A DNA stretch of 64,000 nucleotides from Altererythrobacter aquiaggeris (GTDB taxonomy: Bacteria; Pseudomonadota; Alphaproteobacteria; Sphingomonadales; Sphingomonadaceae), in assembly GCF_037154015.1 (NCBI RefSeq), contig NZ_JBANRL010000001.1, forward strand, positions 868,001-932,000, given 5' to 3'. Position numbers and translations under genes: made by a program. Under the pieces are notes generated by a model. The model was not told the DNA's origin and ran no database searches. It saw only the letters and a list, made by a program, of their open reading frames with translations. Below are positions 1-8,860 of the stretch, piece by piece. The stretch's first letter is position 1; each line of letters opens with the position of its first letter.

Positions 1-129
1 ACTGCGGAGGAAGCCGAACTTATCCGCAATCTGGGCTGCAGCAAAATCCAGGGTTATTATTTTGGCAGGCCAATGCCATCGGCAGAGGCTCGTCAGCTGT
101 TTATCACCGAGGCGATGAAACGGGCCTGA
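1..129 (+). CDS. EAL-domain protein, C-terminal fragment (cut by window edge)
   Basis: This is the last 42 codons of a gene that begins before the window. The visible end contains IQGYYFGRPM, the characteristic C-terminal strand of EAL phosphodiesterase domains, which hydrolyse cyclic di-GMP (family knowledge). No active-site residues lie in the visible part, so activity cannot be judged, nor whether a GGDEF or sensor domain precedes it. It ends 15 bases from the convergent purQ stop. Confidence 0.75.
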   Translation, partial: TAEEAELIRNLGCSKIQGYYFGRPMPSAEARQLFITEAMKRA

Positions 130-144
130 CCGGTAGTGCCCGCG

Positions 145-822
145 TCAGGCAGAGGCCAGCGCCCGCATTGCACTTTCGAACAACGCCTTACCGCCGGTGC
201 CGCCATGCGCGGTTTCGATCGCGCGTTCGGGATGCGGCATCATTCCCAGCACATTGCCCGCCTTGTTCAGCAGTCCGGCGATCTCGCGTGACGAACCGTT
301 TACGGCATCGGTATACCGAAACGCTACACGGCCTTCACCCTCGATGCGGTCCAGCACGGCATCATCGGCAAAGAAATTGCCATCGTGATGCGCGACCGGA
401 ATGGTGATCCGCTGCCCGGCGTGATACCGCGACGTGAACAGCGACGAGGCGTTTTCGACAATCAGCTGCGCATCGCGGCAAACAAAATTGATGCCTTCAT
501 TCCGCATCAGCGCCCCGGGCAGAAGCCCGCTTTCGGTCAGAATCTGGAAACCGTTGCACACGCCAAGAACGGGCACGCCCCGCTCCGCCGCCTTGATAAC
601 CGAGCGCATGATCGGACTGCGCGATGCCATGGCACCCGAACGCAGGTAATCGCCATATGAAAATCCGCCGGGCAGAGCGATGAAATCAAGGCCGCCGGGC
701 AAATCGGCATCGCCGTGCCAGACACGCACCGGCGCGGTACCGGAAACCTGTTCGATGGCAACCGCCATATCCCGGTCGCAATTGGACCCCGGAAAAGTGA
801 TGACCGCAGTTTTGAAAGCCAT
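145..822 (-). CDS. purQ: Phosphoribosylformylglycinamidine synthase, glutaminase subunit PurQ
   Basis: 225 residues. PurQ releases ammonia from glutamine for the PurL-catalysed amidation of FGAR, in a PurLQS complex (fourth step of purine synthesis). The class I glutaminase signature is visible: nucleophile Cys89 in LGVCNGFQ and the His-Glu pair in MPHPE near the C-terminus. I chose the ATG at 822 ([12 protein letters not shown]) because family homology begins there; a longer in-frame start at 891 lies inside purS. The start overlaps the purS stop by one base (TGATG), which indicates translational coupling. purL does not follow; the next gene is convergent. Confidence 0.95.
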   Translation of the reverse strand: MAFKTAVITFPGSNCDRDMAVAIEQVSGTAPVRVWHGDADLPGGLDFIALPGGFSYGDYLRSGAMASRSPIMRSVIKAAERGVPVLGVCNGFQILTESGLLPGALMRNEGINFVCRDAQLIVENASSLFTSRYHAGQRITIPVAHHDGNFFADDAVLDRIEGEGRVAFRYTDAVNGSSREIAGLLNKAGNVLGMMPHPERAIETAHGGTGGKALFESAMRALASA

Positions 823-1064
823 CAGGCGTTCTCCGATACCTTTTCGATCCGGTAATTTTCGATGACAGTGTTTGCCAGCAACTTGCGGCACATATCGTCC
901 AGCTGCGCGTCGCTTGTACTGTCAGCAACATCCAGTTCGATCAGACGGCCGATCCGGACATCTTCGATACCGCCGAAACCAAGACCCTCGAGCGCGTGGT
1001 GCACTGCGCGGCCTTGCGGATCGAGCACCCCGGGTTTCAAGCTGACATGGACACTTATTTTCAT
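822..1064 (-). CDS. purS: Phosphoribosylformylglycinamidine synthase subunit PurS
   Basis: 80 residues, the usual size for PurS, which bridges PurQ and PurL in the three-part FGAM synthetase. It has the typical opening [18 protein letters not shown] and the [15 protein letters not shown] segment ([16 protein letters not shown]). It is coupled to purQ by a one-base overlap. In many alphaproteobacteria purC sits directly upstream; here purC is about 6.9 kb away on the same strand with unrelated genes between. Confidence 0.95.
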   Translation of the reverse strand: MKISVHVSLKPGVLDPQGRAVHHALEGLGFGGIEDVRIGRLIELDVADSTSDAQLDDMCRKLLANTVIENYRIEKVSENA

Positions 1065-1220
1065 GGCATCGGCCTCTGCAATTACCCGGGCGCGGAATGG
1101 ATTAAGTTTCTATGCGCGCAGCCTATGCCGCCAGTGCCCGAAAGGTGCAAGCTGTGCGGGGCCTGTTATCATCCGCGACTTGGTGTAACCTTAGCCGGGT
1201 TAAGGGCCCCGGTGCTGGAT

Positions 1221-1244
1221 GCGCATACAGGGCGCGCATACAGG
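1221..1244. repeat. Two direct copies of an 11-bp repeat, 13-bp period
   Basis: GCGCATACAGG occurs at 1221-1231 and again at 1234-1244, just upstream of the hydrolase-OsmC gene and its AGGAG site. The 209-bp divergent gap between purS and that gene holds nothing else I can recognise. The repeat could be an operator or simple slippage. Confidence 0.6.
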
Positions 1245-1273
1245 CCGCCTGGGCCTGCGTAGGAGCTATACGA

Positions 1274-2491
1274 ATGATCGCGACTGAAAAGTTCACCTTT
1301 ACCGGTTCCGGAGGGCACGTTCTGGATGGCCGGCTGGAATTGCCGCGATACGGATCTGCGCGGGCGGCTGCGCTGTTCGCGCATTGCTTCACATGCGGAA
1401 AACAGAGCCGCGCCGCCACGCGCATTGCCGCAGCATTGGCCAAACAGGGCATCGCTGTCTTGCGGTTCGATTTTACCGGGCTTGGCAACAGCGAAGGCGA
1501 TTTTGCCAATGCAGGATTTGTGTCCAACGTCGAGGATTTGACCGCTGCGGCGGCGGCCATGCGCGCGCGCGGTTTGGCGCCTTCGCTGCTCATCGGTCAC
1601 AGTCTGGGCGGGGCCGCGGTCATCGCCGCTGCCAGCCGTATCCCCGAAAGCACGGCCGTGGTCACGCTGGGCGCTCCGTTTGATAGCGCGCATGTGTTTC
1701 ACCACTTCGGAGACGGGGTTGCGCGCATCGAAGCCGAAGGGGAGGCCGATGTTTCGATCGCCGGCCGCAGTTTCAGAGTGGCCAGAGCATTTCTGGAACA
1801 AGGCAGAAACCAGCCGCAGGCGCAGCGGCTGGCGGATCTGGACCGCGCCTTGCTGGTGATGCATTCGCCCACCGATGATGTGGTGGGGATCGATAATGCG
1901 AGCAGCATCTTTCTGGCCGCCAAACATCCCAAAAGCTTCGTTGCGCTGGATGGTGCCGACCATCTGCTGACAACGGCCGGCGCAGCGGAATATGCTGCTT
2001 CCATAATCACGGCATGGGCGGAACGCTATTTACCCGATCAGGCCGACGTGGGCACCGCGCCCGCCGAAGGAATTGTCACCGTCGAGACTGCGGCGGGAAA
2101 ATTCGCGCAAAGTGTGCGGACGGCGCACCATACCTTTATTTCGGACGAACCCGAAAGCTACGGCGGAAATGATGATGGACCTGCGCCCTACGATCTGCTG
2201 CTGGCCGCGCTGGGCACCTGCACATCGATGACAATCAAGATGTATGCGGACCGCAAGAATATCCCGCTCGATGCCGTGACCGTCGAACTGGAACATTCGC
2301 GCAATCACCAGCAGGATTGTCTGGACTGCGATCAGGGCGGCGGACAAATCCAGGCAATTGACCGCACGATAGGCTTGCGCGGAAACCTGACCGCAGACCA
2401 GCGAAGCAGGTTAATCGAAATCGCCGACAAATGTCCGGTCCACCGCACATTGGAAGGGGAATTGCACATTCACACCACATCCGCGGAATAG
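1274..2491 (+). CDS. Bifunctional alpha/beta hydrolase - OsmC family protein
   Basis: 405 residues, two fused domains. Residues about 1-255 are an alpha/beta hydrolase with the nucleophile elbow GHSLGG (Ser110) and an FDFTGLGNS strand-turn. Residues about 270-405 are an OsmC/Ohr-type domain, with Cys in LGTCTSM and Cys in CPVHRTL, the pair that reduces organic hydroperoxides in this superfamily. The substrate of the hydrolase part is unknown; esterase or peptidase activity is possible. The ATG at 1274 is preceded by AGGAG eight bases upstream, so the longer reading frame from 1112 is rejected. It converges on the M16 peptidase with a 5-bp gap. Confidence 0.9.
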   Translation: MIATEKFTFTGSGGHVLDGRLELPRYGSARAAALFAHCFTCGKQSRAATRIAAALAKQGIAVLRFDFTGLGNSEGDFANAGFVSNVEDLTAAAAAMRARGLAPSLLIGHSLGGAAVIAAASRIPESTAVVTLGAPFDSAHVFHHFGDGVARIEAEGEADVSIAGRSFRVARAFLEQGRNQPQAQRLADLDRALLVMHSPTDDVVGIDNASSIFLAAKHPKSFVALDGADHLLTTAGAAEYAASIITAWAERYLPDQADVGTAPAEGIVTVETAAGKFAQSVRTAHHTFISDEPESYGGNDDGPAPYDLLLAALGTCTSMTIKMYADRKNIPLDAVTVELEHSRNHQQDCLDCDQGGGQIQAIDRTIGLRGNLTADQRSRLIEIADKCPVHRTLEGELHIHTTSAE

Positions 2492-2496
2492 AACTG

Positions 2497-5334
2497 TCAT
2501 TTCGCCTCGGGCAGGGTCAGGATTTCCAGCGCCTGTTCGATTGCGATATAACGCGCCGCCATCTGTCTGATATCCTCCGGCGTAATCGTTTCCAGCAGGC
2601 CGCGCTGCAACAGAAACCTGTCCCTTGTGTCGGGCTGGCTCTGGGCCAGATCGACCAGCGACATCCAGCCACTGTTCGACTTGAGCGCATTATCGTAATT
2701 TTCGATCATCGGACGGCGCGCGCGTTCCAGCGTGTCGTCACTTATGGCCTCACGGCGCAATTTTTCCACGACAGCTGCCATTGCCTCGCGCGCGGCAGCG
2801 ACATCCGCGACATCGATCGATGCTGAAACGGCAAAGGTACCATATCCTTCATAGGTGCCGCTCGACCGGTTGCTGGCGCCGGGCGAATAGGCCTGGCCCA
2901 AAACTTCGCGCAAGCTGTCGGTCAGCTGTAAACGCATCACGCGTTCGAGCACTTCCAATTCCAGAACTTCCTTCAGATCGCTATCATCGCGGGTGGGCCA
3001 GGTCAGATAAAGCAGCGCCTGATCAGCCTCGCCGGCATGGCGCAGGATGCGCTGCGAACGGTCCTGCGTGAAACTGCGCTGGCGCCGGTCGTCATAGGGA
3101 CGAAAATCGATCTCGCGCGCGGGCAGCGCGCCGAGCGTTTTGGCGGCCAGTTCGATCATTTCGTCTTCATCGAAATCACCGACAACCGACAATTCCATCG
3201 CGCCGTTGTCCAGCCGCCCTTCGATTGCCGCGCGCAGTCTGGCGAAACTCAAAGCGCGGTAATCATCCAGTGGTTGCAGCGTGAAACGCGGATCGTTGTC
3301 GGACACGATCCCGCCCAGCGCATTGCGCATTGCGGAGCCGGGTGTCGCATTGAGATTGGCAAAGAAATTCGCGATGTTGCGGCGATATTGCACTTCACCC
3401 TGCTCGCGGTAGCCGGGATCGGTTATCGCGGCAGCCAGCAGCCGCATTTGCAGGTCCAGATCGCGTTTCGTCGTGCCGCCGCCGATCAGGAAGGTCTCGC
3501 TGGCTGCGCCGATCGACCAGCCCACGCTGCGTCCTGCAAGAATGCTCTGCAATTCATCTTCGGAATGTTTCCCCAGGCCGCCAACCGCCAGACTGCCAGT
3601 CAGCGCGGTTGCCAGCGGTGCGTCTTTGGTATCGAGCATCGTGCCGCCATCGATATGAAGCCGAAAACTGATCCTGTCGGCCTGCAAGTCGGTGCGCTTC
3701 AGATTGAGCTTCAGTCCGTTGGTAAAGGTCAGCATCCGAATGCCGAGCCTGCTGTCGGTTTCGTCCGTCACCGCGCGCCCCGGGGTCCCGAAGCCGGTGT
3801 AGCCGAATTCCGCAATTGCCGCTTCGGGGGCTGTTACGGCAGGCTTGGCGAGCGCCTCCCGCCAGGCCAGTCGCAGCGCATCCGCACCGCCCTCCGGCGC
3901 GAGCCTGCCATAAAATCGGATCAGCGGATCGTCGAGGGTTACCGCGTGCCGTTTCAACGCCGCAAGCACTGTTTGCGGATTCACATCGGCGGCCGCATTT
4001 TCAAATCTGATCTGGCCGCTTTCGGGGGTGGTGGGAATAATCCCCTCGTCAAGCATTCGCAAAACGGCCTCCGCAAATACGCCGTGCGAGCGTGTCGGCG
4101 CCCCGGACACACCGTTTTCGACCTGCGTCCGGATCGCCGAAAGCTGCTCGGTAACCTCATCCTGCGTGAAGCCGCCCGTCAGCGCGCGGTTCCAGATCTC
4201 GACCGCTTTACGGAATGCCGTATCCCACTCGCCATCACCCGCATCGACGATCAGATTGGTCGTGCGCCCTTCGTCAAAAATATCTCCCGTGCCGAAACCG
4301 GCACCGCGGAAAGGCGCATTGTCCCCCCGCGCTGCGCGCTGGAAACGGCGATTGACGATGGCATATCCGACCCGTTCCAGCAGCCTTTCTTTCCGCGCGG
4401 CGACAGTGTCGGGTTCTTCGATCCACGCACCGATCCGCGATGCGGTAACCCGTTCCGAAAGTGACGGGTCAAGATATATATCGGTTACGCCCGCCCGGGC
4501 GGTGTCGATGGGGCCGGCCAGCGGCGTGGTTGGCAGCGGCGCCGGGGCCCAGCTTGCGAAATGTTTTTCAATCGCAGCCTTTACTTCCGCAGGTTCGAAA
4601 TCCCCCACCACAACAAGCGCCGTATTGGCGGGCACATATTCACGTTCGTAGAACACGCGCAGATTTTCGCCATTGGCCTTGGCCAGCGTATCTGCCGTGC
4701 CGATGGGCAAGCGGTCACTATACCGGGCATCCGGGGTCAGGAACTTCATCCGGTCAACCGTTTCTTTAAGGCCGTAAGTTGTGCGGTCGCGCAATTCGGA
4801 CAAGATAATTCCGCGCTCACGCTCGACCGCCTCATCGGCAATGATGAGCTCGCTCGCCGTTTCGCGCATCAGCATCAGCGCGGTATCCAGCAATGCGGGG
4901 TCATTGCGCGGCAAATCGAGCTTATAAAGCGTTTGTTCAAACCCGGTCGATGCATTGGTATCTGCGCCAAACGCCAGCCCTTCGCGTTCGAGCAGCTTGA
5001 TCATCTCGCCTTCAGGCACCCGGCTCGATCCGTTGAAGGCCATATGTTCGACGAAATGCGCATAGCCGCGTTCGGCATCGGTTTCGGATAGTGAGCCCGA
5101 ATCCACGGCCATACGCACCAGCGCGGTGCCTTCGGGCGTAGAATTCTGGCGGATTGCATAGCGCATTCCATTGGGCAGCGTGCCCAGTACATAAGCCGGA
5201 TCAAGCGGAATATCGGTTTGTTCGATCCCCCAGACGGCGGCTGGCGGCAGTGCGGCAGACTGCATCGTTTCGGGCGCCGAGACCGATGCGCAGCCAGCCA
5301 GCGCGAGTGACGCAAGTCCGATGAAAATCCGCAA
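2497..5334 (-). CDS. M16 (pitrilysin-type) zinc peptidase, predicted lipoprotein
   Basis: 945 residues, the length of a two-lobed M16 peptidase. The N-terminus is a lipoprotein signal with lipobox LAGC (Cys15), so it is probably anchored in the periplasm. The inverted zinc motif HxxEH is His93-Phe-Val-Glu96-His97, and a likely third ligand is Glu173 in an EREG stretch about 76 residues on, the M16 spacing. The second half is a non-catalytic M16 repeat, as in the family. Substrates are unknown; the family degrades peptides. It is divergent from the EptA-like gene across a 173-bp gap. Confidence 0.92.
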   Translation of the reverse strand: MRIFIGLASLALAGCASVSAPETMQSAALPPAAVWGIEQTDIPLDPAYVLGTLPNGMRYAIRQNSTPEGTALVRMAVDSGSLSETDAERGYAHFVEHMAFNGSSRVPEGEMIKLLEREGLAFGADTNASTGFEQTLYKLDLPRNDPALLDTALMLMRETASELIIADEAVERERGIILSELRDRTTYGLKETVDRMKFLTPDARYSDRLPIGTADTLAKANGENLRVFYEREYVPANTALVVVGDFEPAEVKAAIEKHFASWAPAPLPTTPLAGPIDTARAGVTDIYLDPSLSERVTASRIGAWIEEPDTVAARKERLLERVGYAIVNRRFQRAARGDNAPFRGAGFGTGDIFDEGRTTNLIVDAGDGEWDTAFRKAVEIWNRALTGGFTQDEVTEQLSAIRTQVENGVSGAPTRSHGVFAEAVLRMLDEGIIPTTPESGQIRFENAAADVNPQTVLAALKRHAVTLDDPLIRFYGRLAPEGGADALRLAWREALAKPAVTAPEAAIAEFGYTGFGTPGRAVTDETDSRLGIRMLTFTNGLKLNLKRTDLQADRISFRLHIDGGTMLDTKDAPLATALTGSLAVGGLGKHSEDELQSILAGRSVGWSIGAASETFLIGGGTTKRDLDLQMRLLAAAITDPGYREQGEVQYRRNIANFFANLNATPGSAMRNALGGIVSDNDPRFTLQPLDDYRALSFARLRAAIEGRLDNGAMELSVVGDFDEDEMIELAAKTLGALPAREIDFRPYDDRRQRSFTQDRSQRILRHAGEADQALLYLTWPTRDDSDLKEVLELEVLERVMRLQLTDSLREVLGQAYSPGASNRSSGTYEGYGTFAVSASIDVADVAAAREAMAAVVEKLRREAISDDTLERARRPMIENYDNALKSNSGWMSLVDLAQSQPDTRDRFLLQRGLLETITPEDIRQMAARYIAIEQALEILTLPEAK

Positions 5335-5427
5335 CGCTCTCTCCGCAAATCAAGCAAGAAAATATAATATGGTGCAGTCGTCGAATACAGGCACTGACTT
5401 GGGCCTGGATAAAGACGCCTGCACAGA

Positions 5428-5450
5428 CACTGACCCAAACATGGGCAGTG
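5428..5450. promoter_or_regulatory. Short inverted repeat in a divergent promoter gap
   Basis: CACTG-A-CCCA, loop AACA, TGGG-CAGTG forms a 9-bp stem with one bulged base, in the gap between the divergent M16 peptidase and EptA-like genes. There is no T-tract, so it is not an intrinsic terminator. An operator is possible; no regulator is identifiable. Confidence 0.4.
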
Positions 5451-5507
5451 GCAATCGCGCAAGCCGAATTTTGTGTTTTCTCAACCCTGCCGCTTTATAG
5501 CGGCCGG

Positions 5508-7070
5508 ATGGACAACCAGCCATCCACATCATTTGCAGCGGGGCTTGGGGGGGTCTGCCGGATTGTTGCCGGACTGATTGCCTTTGCGGCCTTTTATGCG
5601 GCCGCTAACCGGTTCCAGCTGGTTAATACGGTCTTGTACCGCGCTGCTGCCGATGACTGGGAAAACGCACTGTGGAATTTTGGCGTATTGGCCATCCAGG
5701 CCTTTGCATTACTGGCCGCTATCATGTTTCTGCCGCGCCGCTGGTTCCTTGTCGCGGCGAGCATCGCGCTGGTTTCGATCACGCTGAACATCGGGTTTGG
5801 CCAAGCCGCCGGTGCTCCGCTGGACGCTGCCGAACTGGGCTGGATGCTTGGCGAAATACGGCAAGCGGGGGCAGCCGCAGGCGAATTTGCGGGCGCGTTG
5901 GTGAAGACGGCTGCGCAAGTGGTGGCAGCTGCCGCGCTTCTGGCGATTTCCCGAACATTGCTGGCAAGGCCCGCTACGCGGCGATCGCTACCTGTGCTGG
6001 CGCTTGTGATTTTGCCCAGTCTGCTGATAAATTACCCGCAAGCTGCGGAAAGAAACACATACACATTCCTTGCCCGGCTGGTGCTGGCCGAGCCGCCGCC
6101 GGAGCGCGCCGCGGTAAAACTGGTGCCGGACACGGCAGATGCCCCGCTGCATATCGTCTGGATAATGGATGAAAGCATTGCTGCTGAGCCGTTCAAGCGG
6201 CTGATTTTGCCCGCGCTCTCCGGTATGGGCGTGACCGATTTCGGAACGGCGGCATCAATGGGGTTTTGCAGTGCACCATCCAACGTGGCCCTGCGTTCCG
6301 GGGTCGATGTGCGCGGCGCTGGTCCGCAGATGGACTTGCGAACGACGCCGTCGGTCTGGGGATATGCGCGCCGTTCAGGGTACCGGACGATCATGCTGGA
6401 TGGTCAGGTCAACGGAAGCCCGCAAAATCTGTTGCTGGGCCCCGAACTGGCTCTGATCGACGAATATCGCGGTGTCGCCGGCGATCTGGATACCGATGAT
6501 GTGATTGCCGCCATGCTGAACAAGCAGATGCACAGCGCCGAAAAGACCTTCACTTACGCCTTGCTGCGCGGAGTCCACTTCCAGTACCAGAGCCACTATC
6601 CGGCCGGCGCGATTCCAGCCCAAAGCAGCAAACGCGACCATTACGAGGCTGCGCTCCGATATTCGAAACGGGATTTCTTCGATATCCTGCTCGACGGGGT
6701 CGATCGCAGCAAAGTTGCGGTGGCCTATTTATCCGATCACGGCCAGAACCTGGCTGAAGGGCAACTGGCGCATTGCTCGAGCGATCCGGTGAAAGACGAA
6801 TTCCGGATCCCGCTGATTGCCTTTCTGCCTGATACGCTGCGCGCGAAATACGCCGCATCGCCTGCGGGAGGCCGCAGTTCAAGCCAGCTTTTTCCCGCCA
6901 CTTTGGCATGGATGGGATATGACGCGGGTCTGGTTGCAAAGCGGTATGACAATGACCTCGACCGGCCAACTGCGCGCTATGTCTGGTTTGGACGCAGCGT
7001 GACGCCGCTGAGTACCGGCGACCCGATCGAAGTGACTGCGGGGCAGAGTTTTCCGGGTAAGGGCCGGTGA
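5508..7070 (+). CDS. Sulfatase-superfamily membrane protein, EptA-like (phosphoethanolamine transferase-like)
   Basis: 520 residues. The N-terminal ~180 residues hold several hydrophobic segments (about 13-35, 60-76, 79-95, 130-148, 160-175). An alkaline phosphatase-fold domain follows, with metal-site candidates Asp-Glu (Glu222 in IVWIMDESI), Asp410-His411 in SDHGQNL and His422. This layout matches EptA/OpgE-type enzymes that move phosphoethanolamine from lipid to a glycan. The nucleophile is unclear: EptA has a CGT threonine, while here the region reads GFCSAPSNVALRSG, partly like a sulfatase CxPSR signature. The start at ATG 5508 drops a 20-residue extension. Its stop overlaps the next gene by 4 bp (GTGA). 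Confidence 0.75.
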   Translation: MDNQPSTSFAAGLGGVCRIVAGLIAFAAFYAAANRFQLVNTVLYRAAADDWENALWNFGVLAIQAFALLAAIMFLPRRWFLVAASIALVSITLNIGFGQAAGAPLDAAELGWMLGEIRQAGAAAGEFAGALVKTAAQVVAAAALLAISRTLLARPATRRSLPVLALVILPSLLINYPQAAERNTYTFLARLVLAEPPPERAAVKLVPDTADAPLHIVWIMDESIAAEPFKRLILPALSGMGVTDFGTAASMGFCSAPSNVALRSGVDVRGAGPQMDLRTTPSVWGYARRSGYRTIMLDGQVNGSPQNLLLGPELALIDEYRGVAGDLDTDDVIAAMLNKQMHSAEKTFTYALLRGVHFQYQSHYPAGAIPAQSSKRDHYEAALRYSKRDFFDILLDGVDRSKVAVAYLSDHGQNLAEGQLAHCSSDPVKDEFRIPLIAFLPDTLRAKYAASPAGGRSSSQLFPATLAWMGYDAGLVAKRYDNDLDRPTARYVWFGRSVTPLSTGDPIEVTAGQSFPGKGR

Positions 7071-7945
7071 GGCTGGATCTGGTTTACAACCCGGCCTCGG
7101 GCGGTTTCCGGCAGGAAAATCTCGATCAGCTGATCGCCGCGTTTAAAAACTTTGACTGGACGATCACGCCGATCGCGACGCGACCGGACGGCGTCACCTT
7201 GTCGCACAACTGCCAGTTGGTTTGTGTCCACGGCGGTGACGGTGCGTTGCGGCAGACAGTTCGCGCGCTGGGCCAGCGCGCCGGCAAGGTGCCGCTGTGC
7301 GTATCGCCTGCCGGAACCATCAACCTGGTAGCGCGCGAATTGGGCTATCACGCCGATCCCGACAAATTTGCGGTCCAGATTGCCGCAGCATGGGCGCGCG
7401 GACCGCTTAGCTGGGCAGCGTCACCGCTGTTCGAATTTGCGCAAATGCCGGTGCTGGCCTGCCTCTCCATCGGCCCTGACAGCGTCGCGGTAGCGCGCGT
7501 TTCCGGTGCGCTGAAGGCTAAAATCGGTCGCTACGCCTATGTGGTCTCGGCGCTGAAACTGCTGCTCCGCTGGCCGCAGGACCCCATGCCGGTAAAGGCA
7601 CAGGGCCTCGATGGCCGGATATTCGAAACTTCGGCTGAGGCGGTTTTTGCGGCACGGGGCAAATATTACGCAGGGCCGTTTTGCCTGTCACCCAAGGCGC
7701 GTCTGACGAATCCGACGCTTGAGCTGGTGATTATAGAACGCAGCACCCGGCTGGCTTGCCTCAGGTTCGTGCTGGCGGTGCTTTCAGGCCGTGATCCCGC
7801 AGCGCACGGCATCGCAAAAACCTACACCGTCAAATGGGCGGAAATCGGCGATGGCGATCTGCCTACTCAGGTTGACGGCGACCAGGTGCCGCCGGTGATG
7901 GGCCGGATAGCGCCAAGCGGACTGATTGTCCGGTATTGCGTCTAG
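7067..7945 (+). CDS. Diacylglycerol kinase-catalytic family (lipid kinase)
   Basis: 292 residues. It has the DAGK/YegS/sphingosine kinase fold signature: VYNPASGG at 6-13 and the nucleotide-binding GGDGA at 56-60 (usually GGDGT). PAGTINLVAREL gives the third conserved block. It should phosphorylate a lipid hydroxyl, with diacylglycerol the default guess. The GTG start overlaps the stop of the EptA-like gene (GTGA), so the two are translated together. Phosphoethanolamine transferases release diacylglycerol, so a coupled diacylglycerol kinase would recycle it; that link is inference. Confidence 0.88.
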   Translation: MRLDLVYNPASGGFRQENLDQLIAAFKNFDWTITPIATRPDGVTLSHNCQLVCVHGGDGALRQTVRALGQRAGKVPLCVSPAGTINLVARELGYHADPDKFAVQIAAAWARGPLSWAASPLFEFAQMPVLACLSIGPDSVAVARVSGALKAKIGRYAYVVSALKLLLRWPQDPMPVKAQGLDGRIFETSAEAVFAARGKYYAGPFCLSPKARLTNPTLELVIIERSTRLACLRFVLAVLSGRDPAAHGIAKTYTVKWAEIGDGDLPTQVDGDQVPPVMGRIAPSGLIVRYCV

Positions 7946-7949
7946 GAGT

Positions 7950-8744
7950 CTATTTGCTTTTGCCGCGTAATTTCCCGCGGTGGGCGCTAAGGTCGAACAC
8001 CTCGCCCGGACCGCCATCGTCATTTTGCAGCAAGCCAAGCCTGCGCGCGACTTCCTGATAAGCGTCCTCGACACCGCCCAGATCACGGCGGAAGCGGTCC
8101 TTGTCCAGTTTTTCTCCCGTCGTCATATCCCACAGGCGGCAGCCGTCGGGGCTGATCTCGTCAGCCAGAATCACGCGGCTGTAATCACCGTCAAACACGC
8201 GGCCAAATTCAAGTTTGAAATCAACCAGGCGGATGTTGATGGCCGAGAACATCCCCACCATGAAATCATTGATCCGGATCGCCATGGAGGAAATGTCCTG
8301 CATTTCCTCATTATTGGCCCAGCCGAAACAGGCGATATGTTCTTCCGCAATCAGCGGATCGCCCAGCGCGTCGTCCTTGTAATAATACTCGATCAGCGTG
8401 TGCGGCAGCGCCTCACCCTCCTCGATACCCAGACGTTTGCTGATCGACCCTGCTGCGACATTGCGCACGACGACCTCGATAGGGATAATCTCAGCCTGAC
8501 GGACCAGTTGTTCGCGCATATTCAGACGGCGGATGAAGTGGGTGGGAATGCCAATGTGCGACAGGCGCGTGAAAACATATTCGCTGATGCGGTTGTTGAT
8601 CACGCCCTTGCCGTTGATCGTGCCCTTTTTCTGGGCATTGAAAGCGGTCGCGTCGTCTTTGAAATACTGGATGATCGTGCCCGGTTCGGGGCCTTCATAC
8701 AAAATCTTGGCCTTGCCTTCGTAAATCTGGCGGCGACGGGACAT
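7950..8744 (-). CDS. purC: Phosphoribosylaminoimidazole-succinocarboxamide synthase PurC
   Basis: 264 residues. It joins CAIR and aspartate with ATP to make SAICAR in purine synthesis. It opens with the family signature [18 protein letters not shown] and has the conserved internal block [23 protein letters not shown] chose ATG 8744, preceded by AAGGA; the longer in-frame start at 8792 would run back through the terminator hairpin. It converges on the lipid kinase with a 4-bp gap. It is transcribed from just downstream of a strong intrinsic terminator, so it probably has its own promoter or is attenuated. Confidence 0.96.
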   Translation of the reverse strand: MSRRRQIYEGKAKILYEGPEPGTIIQYFKDDATAFNAQKKGTINGKGVINNRISEYVFTRLSHIGIPTHFIRRLNMREQLVRQAEIIPIEVVVRNVAAGSISKRLGIEEGEALPHTLIEYYYKDDALGDPLIAEEHIACFGWANNEEMQDISSMAIRINDFMVGMFSAINIRLVDFKLEFGRVFDGDYSRVILADEISPDGCRLWDMTTGEKLDKDRFRRDLGGVEDAYQEVARRLGLLQNDDGGPGEVFDLSAHRGKLRGKSK

Positions 8745-8762
8745 CGGGAATTCCTTGCGATG

Positions 8763-8816
8763 AAAAAACCGCGCCCCGGCTGACGAAACCATGGTTTCGC
8801 GGCAGTGCCGGGGCGC
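8763..8816 (-). terminator. Intrinsic terminator with a nested palindrome
   Basis: On the minus strand, GCGCCCCGGC (8807-8816) pairs perfectly with GCCGGGGCGC (8771-8780), followed by GG and six T (8763-8768). The loop itself holds the perfect 16-bp palindrome CGAAACCATGGTTTCG (8784-8799), giving a stacked or branched hairpin. It lies 44 bp after the antiporter stop and about 20 bp before the purC start. It fits a terminator for the antiporter gene; a role as purC leader attenuator is also possible. Confidence 0.85.
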
Positions 8817-8860
8817 TGCGCGCAGCTATATCTCGGGGCATCGATTCTGGCAATCTTGCC

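Noticed and set aside
3037-4464. 475-codon open frame antisense to the M16 peptidase
   Set aside because: Shadow frame; the opposite strand encodes a clear two-domain peptidase.
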